Below, piece by piece: positions 10,166-19,410 of a stretch of 64,000 nt of DNA. A program made the position numbers and the translations under genes. Under the pieces are notes generated by a model. It worked only from the letters and a program-made list of their open reading frames with translations. It made no database searches and was not told the origin of the DNA. Origin of the DNA: Paenibacillus sp. D2_2. Its GTDB lineage: Bacteria > Bacillota > Bacilli > Paenibacillales > Paenibacillaceae. Location of the stretch: positions 2,450,501 to 2,514,500 of the forward strand of contig NZ_CP133605.1 of NCBI RefSeq assembly GCF_031199965.1. The letters are read 5' to 3'. Position 1 is the first letter of the stretch, and each line of letters starts with the position of its first letter.

Positions 10166-10885
10166 ATGGGACGTAAGTGGAATAATATTAAAGAGAAGAA
10201 AGCTTCAAAAGATGCTAATACAAGCCGGGTTTATGCTAAATTTGGCGTAGAAATTTATGTGGCAGCTAAGAAGGGCGAGCCAGATCCGGAATCGAACCGC
10301 GCGCTGAAGGTCGTTCTTGAACGTGCGAAGACCTATAATGTGCCTAAGGCGATTATTGATCGTGCTTTGGACAAGGCAAAAGGCAGTGCGGATGAAGTGT
10401 ATAACGATCTTCGTTATGAAGGTTTCGGACCAAATGGCTCCATGATTATTGTCGATGCATTGACGAACAATGTGAACCGTACAGCATCAGCAGTACGTGC
10501 CGCATTTAATAAGAATGGCGGTAATATGGGTGTTAGTGGTTCTGTCGCTTATATGTTCGATTCTGCAGCGGTATTTGGGGTAGAAGGTAAAACTTCTGAT
10601 GAAGTACTTGAATTGTTAATGGAAGCAGATGTAGATGTTCGTGACATTCTCGAGGAAGATGAATCGGTTATCGTATATGCCGAACCGGATCAATTCCAGG
10701 CTGTGCAGGACGCGTTCAACGCTGCAGGGGTCACAGAATTCACCATTGCTGAACTTAGCATGATTGCTCAGAACTATGTAACTCTGCCGGAAGATGGGCA
10801 AGCTCAGTTTGAGAAGCTGGTTGATGCGCTTGAAGACCTGGAGGATGTGCAACAGGTTTACCACAACGTTGAGCTTGAAGACTAA
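10166..10885 (+). CDS. yebC: YebC/PmpR family protein (TACO1-like translation factor)
   Basis: About 239 aa, beginning [21 protein letters not shown], the invariant YebC opening, with [26 protein letters not shown] and [23 protein letters not shown] following. The family was first described as transcriptional regulators and later as factors that ease translation of proline-rich stretches. A GTG nine bases upstream is in frame, but the ATG at 10166 matches the family start and has GAGGTG upstream. A strong terminator follows directly, so it is a single-gene unit. Confidence 0.93.
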   Translation: MGRKWNNIKEKKASKDANTSRVYAKFGVEIYVAAKKGEPDPESNRALKVVLERAKTYNVPKAIIDRALDKAKGSADEVYNDLRYEGFGPNGSMIIVDALTNNVNRTASAVRAAFNKNGGNMGVSGSVAYMFDSAAVFGVEGKTSDEVLELLMEADVDVRDILEEDESVIVYAEPDQFQAVQDAFNAAGVTEFTIAELSMIAQNYVTLPEDGQAQFEKLVDALEDLEDVQQVYHNVELED

Positions 10886-10915
10886 AATCGATTACTATAT
10901 AATAAATATCCATTA

Positions 10916-10951
10916 CAAGAAATCCTTATTTTATAAGGATTTCTTGTTTTT
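10916..10951 (+). terminator. Strong terminator after yebC
   Basis: A perfect 13-bp stem (10916-10928 with 10934-10946) around a five-base loop, followed by a T-rich tail. Confidence 0.93.
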
Positions 10952-11001
10952 ATCGGGCAAAGTCTGGAATAGACGATTTCGCATCAGGTGGTGTTGTATC
11001 T

Positions 11002-11673
11002 ATGAGTTTTAAACTTAAATTTTCATTTACATTTTTGCTTAGTTTGCTATGCTTAGCCGGATTCGGAATGATCGCTTACTGGGTCGGCGGAATGCATGTT
11101 CACACTTTTGATAATACGGTGATCACGTTTGTTCAGGGGTTAGAGTCGGATTCTCTAACGAGAATAATGAAGGTGTTTACATGGATTGGTGGTCAGATTC
11201 CTGTTATTGTTATTTTGCTGGCGACACTCATACTCTTGTATGTCGTGCTGCATCATCGTAGTGAACTAGTATTCCTGGTCGCCGTCGTAGCCGGATCCGC
11301 ATTGTTAAATATATTACTTAAGCAAATATTCCGTCGCGACCGTCCTTCCCTACACAGACTTATTGAAGAGACAGGCTTCAGCTTTCCCAGCGGTCATTCG
11401 ATGGCTGCCTTTAGTCTCTATGGAGCGATCGTCTTCTTGGTATGGAAACATATTCCTTACATACTTGGCAGAATCGCAGTCATAGTTGGCGGGGCCTGTC
11501 TGATACTAATGATCGGCATTAGCCGCATTTATCTAGGTGTGCATTACCCTAGCGATGTACTTGGGGGATATTTAATCAGTGCTTGCTGGCTAACGGCATC
11601 GATCTGGTTATATCAAGGGTACTTGGAGGCTTCGTACGAGAAGAAGCGAGGTTATCGGAAGCTGAAGCGGTGA
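11002..11673 (+). CDS. PAP2-family membrane phosphatase (copy A, intact)
   Basis: 223 aa with about five or six hydrophobic segments. The three PAP2 motifs are complete: KQIFRRDRP (residues about 112-120), PSGH (about 130-133) and SRIYLGVHYPSD (about 174-185). These enzymes dephosphorylate lipid phosphates such as phosphatidylglycerol phosphate or undecaprenyl pyrophosphate with the active site on the outer face of the membrane. The start ATG follows GGTGGTG. A second, broken copy is split between about 11791 and 24998; the last 102 bases of the two copies are almost identical. Confidence 0.9.
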   Translation: MSFKLKFSFTFLLSLLCLAGFGMIAYWVGGMHVHTFDNTVITFVQGLESDSLTRIMKVFTWIGGQIPVIVILLATLILLYVVLHHRSELVFLVAVVAGSALLNILLKQIFRRDRPSLHRLIEETGFSFPSGHSMAAFSLYGAIVFLVWKHIPYILGRIAVIVGGACLILMIGISRIYLGVHYPSDVLGGYLISACWLTASIWLYQGYLEASYEKKRGYRKLKR

Positions 11674-11722
11674 CATCCTAACTTAATCAAATATTATGTG
11701 TTTATGATGAGAAGTTATTAAT

Positions 11723-11753
11723 CCCGCACCATGATGGTCTCACATTGGTCGAT
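11723..11753 (+). repeat. 31-bp repeat, copy 1 (downstream of PAP2 copy A)
   Basis: CCCGCACCATGATGGTCTCA and the next 11 bases recur at 25075-25105 with five differences. In both places the element lies about 50-75 bases after the 3' end of a PAP2 copy, which points to duplication of a PAP2-plus-downstream unit. Confidence 0.7.
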
Positions 11754-11790
11754 ATTGAAGAATATTGTTGATAATACAGGTGGTTCGGCA

Positions 11791-11852
11791 ATGATGAATA
11801 TTAATCTGAAATTTTCATACACTTTATTGTTTAGTTTGTTATGCTTGGGCGA
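11791..11852 (+). pseudogene. 5' remnant of a second PAP2 gene (copy B)
   Basis: Reads MMNINLKFSYTLLFSLLCLG, a clear relative of MSFKLKFSFTFLLSLLCLAG at the start of the intact PAP2 gene. The similarity stops near 11852 and the frame runs on into unrelated sequence to 11949. The remaining part of the same paralogue appears 12.9 kb downstream at 24778-24998. The sequence shows a truncated 5' end; that the intervening DNA arrived by insertion is inference. Confidence 0.7.
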
Positions 11853-11988
11853 ACGACTGTCCGATAGCATCCAGATCGCGCTGCAGCATGGTAAGCAGAA
11901 TGGGAAAAAGCATATATTGCTTCACCAGAAGCTTCTCGGCAGCTGTTAGAGATCAATTGCATCCATTGCCATAAGCCAAACTATCGTT

Positions 11989-12054
11989 CGTACATTTATT
12001 TCTGTTGTATGACAAATCGTTGACAATCGCGAGAAAAATAGGAATAAATGTACG
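11989..12054. repeat. 12-bp inverted repeat, 42-bp spacing
   Basis: CGTACATTTATT at 11989-12000 is exactly repeated in reverse complement at 12043-12054. It lies between the PAP2-B 5' remnant and the tRNA promoter. No transposase is nearby and the spacing is long for an operator, so its role is unknown; a trace of a lost mobile element or junction is possible. Confidence 0.5.
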
Positions 12055-12097
12055 GATTTTCGTACTATGTCACACTCGACCGAGTTATTCAATTATT

Positions 12098-12127
12098 TTG
12101 ACAGTAGGACGTTTTTCGTGATATAAT
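12098..12127 (+). promoter_or_regulatory. SigA-type promoter for tRNA-Leu
   Basis: TTGACA at 12098-12103 and TATAAT at 12122-12127, both perfect consensus, with an 18-base spacer. It lies about 44 bases upstream of the tRNA 5' end. Confidence 0.85.
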
Positions 12128-12170
12128 CGTTTTTGTCCGCTGGACGGCGGTCTTGCCGGACGAAGAGAAT

Positions 12171-12254
12171 GCAATCATGGCGGAATTGGCAGACGCGCTA
12201 GATTCAGGTTCTAGTGTCAGCAATGACATGGAGGTTCAAATCCTCTTGACCGCA
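12171..12254 (+). tRNA. tRNA-Leu (anticodon CAG), damaged acceptor stem
   Basis: The D arm (GCG..CGC around GAATTGGCAGA), anticodon arm CTAGA-TTCAGGT-TCTAG with anticodon CAG, long class II variable arm TGTCA-GCAA-TGACA and T arm GGAGG-TTCAAAT-CCTCT all fold. The acceptor stem pairs GCAATCA with TGACCGC and has two adjacent A-C mismatches at positions 3-70 and 4-69, where GCGGTCA would pair perfectly. CCA is not encoded (CTA follows the discriminator A). It is a tRNA-Leu gene by shape, but may be weak or non-functional, or carry two base errors. Confidence 0.85.
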
Positions 12255-12271
12255 CTATACCCATCAACAAT

Positions 12272-12313
12272 AGGTTTCTGTTCTGCGATTTTCCGCGGAT
12301 CAGAACCTTTTTT
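12272..12313 (+). terminator. Terminator after tRNA-Leu
   Basis: AGGTTTCTG-TTCTGCG pairs imperfectly with CGCGGATCAGAACCT, followed by six T residues. Confidence 0.65.
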
Positions 12314-12497
12314 GTTGTTAGGATATTTAGACTCCCGATCATCGCCTGTAATACTTGTTTTCAACAAGGTGACTGAAGGGAACAGCCAATATTAGCTTTG
12401 TTTTTATTATCGTTGTTTAGTTTTTATTATATAACCCCCTACGAGACCAAAATATAATAAAGATGTACAAATAAACATTTCCAAGGGGGATGAGAAA

Positions 12498-14134
12498 ATG
12501 AAGGGGAAGTACAAGTCAGGCAAACTCGTTTTAACTTCATTGCTCGTATCGAGTTTAATGCTGGCAGGCTGCGCTTCGAACAACGAACAAAGTGTAAACA
12601 GCCCGAGCCCTAACGCTTCCGACAGTGAAGTCGTGACAATCACAACAGCCCGTCAAGTCGGTGGAGACATCACGTTCAGGGACGGCGAGGACATCGATAA
12701 TAATGTCCATTACAAATGGGCACAGGAAAAACTAGGCATTAACTTCAAAAATGAATGGACGGTAGGAACCAACGATGCCTTTTTGACCAAGCTGCGGCTG
12801 ATGCTGAATACAAAAGAAAAGTTTCCAGATGTCATTCGCCTTGATGACCTAAAACTGGCGACCCAGTTGATCGATTCCGGAAAGATCATGGACATTACGG
12901 ATGCGTTCGAGAAGTATGCGTCTCCCGCCTGAAGGAGCTGTTCGATACATATCCCGAGCTGTGGTACTCGGTTACGGAGGATGGCAAGCACTACGGATTG
13001 CCAATTACCAATGCGGTAAGCTCTTTCAACGTTCTGTGGATTCGTCAGGATTGGTTGGACAAGCTTAATCTGACTGCGCCCACGACGATCGATGAGTTGG
13101 AGAAGGTTATGGACGCCTTCACGAATCAGGATCCGGACGGCAACGGCAAAAAAGATACGATCGGTCTGTCGATCTCGCTGAGAGATGGAGTCACCACCTG
13201 GATGTCCTCGACCGATTTCCTTTTCGGTAAAACGGCGATCCCAGGGATTTGGAATAAAGGGGCAGACGGTCAACTTCAATACGGCTCTATCCAGCCGACC
13301 GTGAAACAGGGTGTAGCCAAGTTGGCGGAGTGGATGAAGAAGGGCTATCTCGATCAGGACGCGGGTACGTTGGACGCGGGCAAGGCGGTAGAAAGCTTTA
13401 TCCAGGGAAAATCCGGTATGGTGTTTGGCGCGACTTGGATGTCGGGCGGCTGGCCGTTTACGGCTAACATGAACTTCGACTACAAGCCAATTCCGATACC
13501 GGCGGGGATTGACGGACAACAAGGATTTATAGGCGAGCCGCTCTCTTCGATGCGATTCTACTTCAGCAAAGACTTCGAGCATATGGACAGGCTTTTCCAG
13601 TATCTTGATGAGATCATGGGGCCCGGCTTCTATGACCCCGATTCGGATTTTGCGAACGGTTGGGCGGAAGGCTACGACTATATCATGGTGGACGACGAGC
13701 CGGTTTACGACCACGACAAGATCCCTGGCGGATTCGTCGATGCGAAGAAATATACACTCTTTTATAACGATATTCAGACACCGATGAAAGAGCTTGAAGT
13801 CATGGCGAAACTCGGAGAGGGCAATGCGCCGGAGACTCCTTACGAGAAGCAGTTCGCTAGCCGCGACAAGCGCTGGCAAGAGGCTTCGGCAGTACTGAAA
13901 ACCTATATCGAGAAAGCCTCTGTTACGGATCAGTTCACCGGGCCACCTACCGATACGATGGCTCAGAAGAGCGATCTGCTCCGTAAGATAGAGAATGAAA
14001 CGTTCCTGAAGATTATTTACAATCAAGCCTCGCTTGATACATTTGACACCTTTGTCGAGCAATGGAAGAAATTGGGTGGAGATCAGATCACGAAGGAAGT
14101 TAACGAATGGTATACTTCCGTGTCAGGTAAATAA
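12498..14134 (+). CDS. Sugar ABC transporter solute-binding lipoprotein (LplA type), frameshifted
   Basis: Begins with a lipoprotein signal, MKGKYKSGKL ... SSLMLAGCASN, with the lipobox Cys at residue 26. It is the large (about 545 aa) extracellular binding protein class used with LplB/LplC permeases for oligosaccharides. The frame stops at 12932 (EKYASPA); one missing C in the CCC run near 12922 restores SPRLKELFDTYPELWYSV and leads directly into the second part, which runs to 14134. GGGGGATG precedes the ATG. It heads an operon with the two permeases; the ATPase is absent, as usual, because a shared MsmX-type ATPase energises these systems. Substrate probably an oligosaccharide cut by the GH95/GH2 enzymes. 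Confidence 0.85.
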
Positions 14135-14156
14135 ACGGAAATTCTACAGCGGAGCT

Positions 14157-14177
14157 TGAGGAGGAATCTCCTCCTCA
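14157..14177 (+). promoter_or_regulatory. Hairpin between binding-protein and permease genes
   Basis: TGAGGAGGA-ATC-TCCTCCTCA is a perfect 9-bp stem with a three-base loop and no T run. A stem here commonly stabilises the abundant binding-protein mRNA and lowers permease expression. One arm resembles a Shine-Dalgarno sequence, so it could also mask ribosome binding. Confidence 0.6.
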
Positions 14178-14219
14178 TCTCTGTCTTGCATAGATAAGAA
14201 CGAGGAGGCACATTCAGAA

Positions 14220-15134
14220 ATGACTGAAGTAGCCGAAAAAAAGAAATCTTCACGATTTGTCAAGTATTTGCCGATCCATTTATTCATTTTACCTACGATT
14301 ATCATACTCTGCATCTTTAACTATGCGCCGATGATGGGAATTATCCTTGCTTTTCAAGACTACAAGCCACGTCTTGGCATGTTTCATTCGCCTTGGGTCG
14401 GCCTAGAGCATTTCCATTATCTTTTCACGTATCCGGACGGCCTCCAAGTCATATGGAATACGCTGTTGATCGCCACGTTGAAGATCGTGGCAAATACGAT
14501 AGTACCTATCATTTTTGCCCTATTAATTAACGAAGTCCGGCAACAGGCGTTCAAGCGAACCATCCAGACGATGGTCTACTTGCCGCATTTCCTATCCTGG
14601 GTCGTCCTGGGCGGCATCCTGACCGATCTGCTGTCCAATAGCGGCATGATCAACCAGTTGCTGGTCCGTCTCGGTTTCGATTCAATTCATTTCCTTGGAG
14701 ACGGGACGTGGTTCCGGATTATCTTGGTGGTCAGCGACGTCTGGAAGGAATTCGGTTTCTCCGCGATTATATATCTAGCCGCGCTAAGCGGCATTAGCCC
14801 AGTACTATACGAGGCGGGTGAGATTGACGGGGCCTGGTGGAGACAGACACTGAACATTACTCTCCCTGCGCTCATCCCGGTCATCGTCGTGGTCGTGACA
14901 CTTTCGCTAGGAAATATTCTTAATGCTGGATTTGATCAAATTTTCAATTTGTATAACCCGCTAGTATACCACGAAGGCGACATCATCGATACGTTTGTCT
15001 ATCGGGTTGGCCTCATGAGTGGTTCATTCAGCTTCGCGACCGCCGTCGGTTTATTCAAATCTGCCGTCAGCTTTGTTCTGGTCGTGATCGCGTACCGGTT
15101 GGCCTATCGGTTTGGAAATTATCGAATTTTCTAA
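14220..15134 (+). CDS. Carbohydrate ABC transporter permease (LplB type)
   Basis: 304 aa, six membrane segments expected, in the binding-protein-dependent permease family. The cytoplasmic EAA loop reads YEAGEIDGAWWRQTLNITLPALIP (about residues 199-222), the contact site for the ATPase. The opening FILPTIIILCIFNYAPMMGIILAFQDYKP is typical of LplB/YtcP-like proteins. It works with the permease that begins 15 bases after its stop and the upstream lipoprotein. Confidence 0.9.
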   Translation: MTEVAEKKKSSRFVKYLPIHLFILPTIIILCIFNYAPMMGIILAFQDYKPRLGMFHSPWVGLEHFHYLFTYPDGLQVIWNTLLIATLKIVANTIVPIIFALLINEVRQQAFKRTIQTMVYLPHFLSWVVLGGILTDLLSNSGMINQLLVRLGFDSIHFLGDGTWFRIILVVSDVWKEFGFSAIIYLAALSGISPVLYEAGEIDGAWWRQTLNITLPALIPVIVVVVTLSLGNILNAGFDQIFNLYNPLVYHEGDIIDTFVYRVGLMSGSFSFATAVGLFKSAVSFVLVVIAYRLAYRFGNYRIF

Positions 15135-15149
15135 CAAGGGGGACGGAGC

Positions 15150-16019
15150 ATGTATCATAAGACTGTACCGTACAAAATTTTCAGTGCGTGCAATATCGTC
15201 ATTCTCGCATTGATCTCGTTTCTATGCTTGATACCGCTTATTCACATACTCGCTGTATCATTCAGCTCCAGTTCGGCGGCGACCGCGAATATCGTCTCAC
15301 TGTGGCCGGTTAATTTTACGACGATCGCCTATCAGAAAACGCTGGCAAATCCGTTGTTTTTCAACTCGCTGGTGTATTCGTTGATCCGAACGTTGTCAGG
15401 CACGGTGCTGTCGATGCTTCTGACCATCACAGCGGCTTACGGCTTGTCCAAGAATTTCCCAGGACGGGCAGTATATTCCTGGATTATTGTATTCACGATG
15501 CTGTTCAACGGTGGCTTGATCCCGACTTACATTGTGGTGACGAACCTACAATTGACGAATACGATATGGGCGCTTATCCTGCCCACTGCCGTCAACGTGT
15601 TCAACACTATTCTGATGATGCAATTTTTCCGCGGTATTCCAAAGGAGCTGGAGGAGGCGGCGTTTATAGACGGTGCGGGATATTTTCGGTCGCTCGCAAG
15701 AATCTATCTGCCTTTGTCGCTGCCGTCTCTGGCTACGCTATCCTTGTTCGCGATGGTTGGGCATTGGAATTCCTGGTTCGACGGGTTGTTGTACATGACG
15801 GATTATCGCAAATATCCACTCGCTACCTTTTTGCAGACGATAATCCAGAGTGGAGACATGCGCAATACGAGCATCGATCCGTCCGAGCTCGAAGCATTGT
15901 CCGAGCGGACGATCCGCTCCGCACAGATTTTCATCGGAGCTTTGCCAATTTTGCTCGTATATCCTTTTTTGCAGCGGTATTTCGTGAATGGCATGACGCT
16001 CGGAGCCGTCAAGGAATAG
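15150..16019 (+). CDS. Carbohydrate ABC transporter permease (LplC type)
   Basis: 289 aa, second permease of the pair. The EAA loop is ELEEAAFIDGAGYFRSLARI (about residues 167-186), and the C-terminus YPFLQRYFVNGMTLGAVKE is the standard LplC ending. GGGGGACGGAGC upstream supplies the ribosome site. The sensor kinase gene follows after 69 bases. Confidence 0.92.
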   Translation: MYHKTVPYKIFSACNIVILALISFLCLIPLIHILAVSFSSSSAATANIVSLWPVNFTTIAYQKTLANPLFFNSLVYSLIRTLSGTVLSMLLTITAAYGLSKNFPGRAVYSWIIVFTMLFNGGLIPTYIVVTNLQLTNTIWALILPTAVNVFNTILMMQFFRGIPKELEEAAFIDGAGYFRSLARIYLPLSLPSLATLSLFAMVGHWNSWFDGLLYMTDYRKYPLATFLQTIIQSGDMRNTSIDPSELEALSERTIRSAQIFIGALPILLVYPFLQRYFVNGMTLGAVKE

Positions 16020-16088
16020 CATGAACTGCTTGATTCGTAAGGAAGTATTACTTTTCTCACGAGGAGAAAAACGGCGAGGAGGAGAACT

Positions 16089-17833
16089 GTGAAGCATACG
16101 CTTTTCAAAAAAATACTCTTGACGCTCAGCCTGTTCCTCGTGGCGGTATTGCTACTGTACGGCTATTCGAACGCGAAACATGAGACCGTCGTCAAAAAGC
16201 AGCTGCGCGATATGTCGATGAACCAGTTGTCCTTTTTTGCGGATCAAATGGACAATACGGTGCTCCAACTGGAGACCTTCTCGAGAATTCTGCTGCGCGA
16301 TTCGAACATAATTGAACTCACGGGCTTCCCGTTGCTTAACAGTCCGTACGAGATCATGAGAAAAAAATTGGCCATTCTGGAGAAGTTGCAGCTTCAGAGT
16401 GCGTCGGCTTCGTGGACCAACGATATCACCGTGTTCGCACCCTCAGCCGGTCAGGCGCTATCGACCGCGACACATCCTGTTTCCAGCAATACGGATCTCA
16501 AGAGATGGGCAATGCGCAATTGGAACTATCTTGCGGCGAACGGCAGCCAGGACGAGGGAGAGTTCGTTCACATTAGCGTCGAACCATACGGTATGGCGCA
16601 GCGGATCGAGCAGGCAAACTCGGTTGTGGAGATTCGCTTCTCCGAGCGTAATATCGTGCAAATGTTGAACAAGTTTAATGATGAGGGTAAGGGTAACCCG
16701 CTGTTCTACCAGCGCGGCTATCCCGCCATTACGAACAGTTCGTTCGACCAGCGTCTCCTTGACGACGTTTTAGAGTATATGGACTTGCTCTCTACACAGG
16801 TCGGAGGAAACCAGGTCGTTCGCCTGCAGAACGTCAACTACCTGATCGCCTTCAAGGCCATTAGCAGCCTGCAGGGGTATGTCGTCAATGTTATCCCGCT
16901 TGACGATATTATGGCACCGATCCGTCAGAACAATTACTACGTGTACGGTTCGATATGTCTGATGCTACTCGTCAGCGTCTTCGTCGCCTGGGTCGTCTAT
17001 ATCAATCTGCAGGTGCCTCTCCGAGCGCTTGTCCAGGGCATACGTCAAGTCAAGATGGGGCACTACGGGACGCCGATCGAGACGCCAGTGAAAAATGAAT
17101 TTCTATTTATCGTGAGGCAGTTCAACGAAATGACCTTACAAATTCAGGAACTCGTCGAGAATGTGCTGGAGGAGAAGATCAGAGCCAGTGAGGCCGAACT
17201 CAAGCAGCTGCAATCACAAATCAATCCCCATTTTTTGTACAACAGCCTGAGTTATATGGTGAATATGGTTAAGATGGATCGCAAGGATGCAGCGCTGCAG
17301 ATGGGGTACCATCTGGCCGACTTTTATCGATATTCGACGCGCGTCGAAGAGCAGGAGGTGCTGCTAAGGGACGAGATCGCAAACGCTAGCGACTATCTGA
17401 GCATTCATTATCTTCGGCTGAGCCGGATGAGCTACGAGATTAAGGTTGAACCCTCGATGAACGAGGTCCCGATGCCCCGGCTGATTCTGCAGCCGATCGT
17501 AGAGAACGCGCTGATCCATGGCATCGAACTCATGGCTGGCGATTCCAACATTACGATCACGGGCTTCCACGAAGCCGATCGGTTCAAGCTCGTCGTGGAG
17601 GACAACGGAGGCAAGCTGACCGAGGCAAAGGTACAGGAGATGCGCCAGCGATTGGCGAACGTGAACGACGATAGGCAAGTGAGTTGCGGCCTGGCGAACG
17701 TTCACCGCCGATTGCAGCTTCGCTTCGGCAAGGATGCGGGAATCGGATTGTACCTGTCCCCTCACACGGACTGCGCGTAGAGATGAACTGGACATGGAGG
17801 GACAAAATTGACAAGACTGTTAATCGTGGATGA
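16089..17833 (+). CDS. YesM-type sensor histidine kinase, frameshifted near C-terminus
   Basis: Membrane sensor with a first segment at residues about 7-26, a large extracellular sensor to about 280, a second segment about 281-303, a HAMP-like linker and a His-kinase domain. QINPHFLYNSLSYM carries the phosphorylated His near residue 381; VENALIHGIE is the ATP-binding N box near 472. Start is GTG at 16089 with GGAGGAG upstream. The frame stops at 17780; one missing C in CCCC near 17757-17761 restores a YLSPSHGLRVEMNW ending that stops at 17833 and overlaps the regulator gene by 26 bases. It probably senses the sugar brought in by the Lpl system. Confidence 0.85.
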
Positions 17834-19402
17834 TGAGTATCATCTCATCGAGAGTATGCTGAGCAGCATCCCGTGGGAAAGTGCAGGCGTCGAGGAGGTC
17901 GTCGGAGCATATTCGGCTCTGGAAGCGCTGGAGCTCCTGGAGGAGCGGGACTTCGATATCGTGATTACGGATGTGAAGATGCCGGAGATGGACGGGCTGG
18001 AACTGACGGCCATCATCAAGAAAAGGTGGAGATACATTAAGTGCATTCTGCTGTCCGGATATGTGGAGTTTGAATTGGTCAAGACGGGCATGCGTAACGA
18101 AGCGAGCGATTACCTGCTGAAGCCGGTGCGCGACGAAGTGCTGCTTACACGGTCCGGGAGCTGGCGGTTATTCAGCAGCAGGAGAAGGAACAGGAGCGGG
18201 CATATCTGGAATCCAAGGCGTTCCTCCACCAAAGTCTCCCGATTCTGCGTGCTAAGCTGCTCGGCGATCTGGTGTCCGGCAGCGAATGGCCGGAGCGGCA
18301 GTTGGCGGAGCGCTTGGAGCAGTACGACATCGGCATACGCGACGGCGACGGCGTCTCACTGCTGCTAGTGCGGATCGAACGCGAGGAGGATGGGCCGGAT
18401 CGCACGGACGCCAAGCTGATGGCCTTTGCACTCACGAACATAATGGAGGAACTTCTGGAGGACGCGTATGATAGCTGGACCGGCGAGGACATGTACGGCC
18501 ATCTGATGTTCGTCGTTAAGCGAAAGGTACAGGCGACGGCAACGCAGCCGCTGGACCGAATCTCCGACCAGTTTCTACGGATCGTTCGGCACCTGTACCG
18601 CTTTACGGTATCGGTTATCATTTCCCCTGAGGTGGCATTTCCCACCCGGTTGCAGCAAGCGTACCAACAGTGTGTCGCCTCGATTCGTCAATTCCTTGGA
18701 GATGAGCGGGATACGATCATCACAGTGGGGGCTGAACCGCGCAACTCCGTGCCATCGGAACTTTCAGCGCTGTACAGCCTACCGCTGTTCGTTCATTTAC
18801 TAGAGGCGGGCCAGTGGGACGCCGCCCTTGCCAAGCTTGAGGACATCGCCGGGGAGTGGCGGCGGCAATTCAACGGCTCCTATGAGCATTTAATGGAAAT
18901 TTATCACAGTCTTTCCGCTTCCTTTTTCTTTTTGATTCACAAGAACGGGAAACGAATCATCGATTATCGGCTAGCGAGTGGGAGTTTGATCCAGACGATC
19001 GACGAGCTGCAACAGTGGGCTTCGGAGCTGATCTCGGAATTTAGGTCCGAAATGCAGGACGATCTGTCCCGACATCGGAAGTCGCTGGTTGCGCAGGTCC
19101 AGCAGTATATCCAGTCGCATTTGTCCGCTGATCTATGCCTACAGACGATTGCTGATCGCGTCCATCTTCACCCGGTCTACCTGTCTAAAGTATACAAAAA
19201 AGAGACGGGCGAAAATATGACCGAATACGTCTATCAGTTGCGGATGGATAAAGCTTTATCGCTGTTGAATAATCGGGAACTGAAGGTGTACGAAGTAGCC
19301 GAGCAAGTTGGTTACAACAATCCTGCCTACTTCATCAGGGTATTTAAAAATCACTTTAATGTGACGCCGCAAGAGTATCGCGGTGATCCGCCGAAAGGAT
19401 GA
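17808..19402 (+). CDS. YesN-type AraC response regulator, frameshifted
   Basis: Receiver domain first: LLIVDDEYHLIESML, with the phospho-acceptor Asp near residue 54 in DIVITDVKMPEMDG. A long linker follows, and the C-terminus is a two-helix AraC domain (IADRVHLHPVYLSKVYKKETG, VAEQVGYNNPAYFIRVFKNHF). Start is TTG with GGAGG seven bases upstream. The frame changes near 18147 just after LLKPVRDEVLL; adding one base joins TVRELAVIQQQEKEQERAY and gives a normal-size regulator of about 531 aa. It is expected to activate the sugar operon in response to YesM. Confidence 0.87.
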
Positions 19403-19410
19403 GCAAAAGC

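Noticed and set aside
11862..11955. Short minus-strand reading EKLLVKQYMLFPILLTMLQR downstream of the PAP2-B remnant
   Set aside because: It looks protein-like and may be part of a small Bacilli gene, but it has no start, no clear end and no family I can name.
12171..12254. tRNA-Leu as the attachment site of an integrative element
   Set aside because: No repeated copy of the tRNA 3' end was seen near the right border and there is no integrase; the PAP2 repeats explain the borders better.
12710..14062. 450-residue open frame on the minus strand
   Set aside because: It lies antisense to the sugar-binding lipoprotein gene, has Arg/Leu/Val-rich composition typical of a shadow frame in GC-richer DNA, and shows no family motif.
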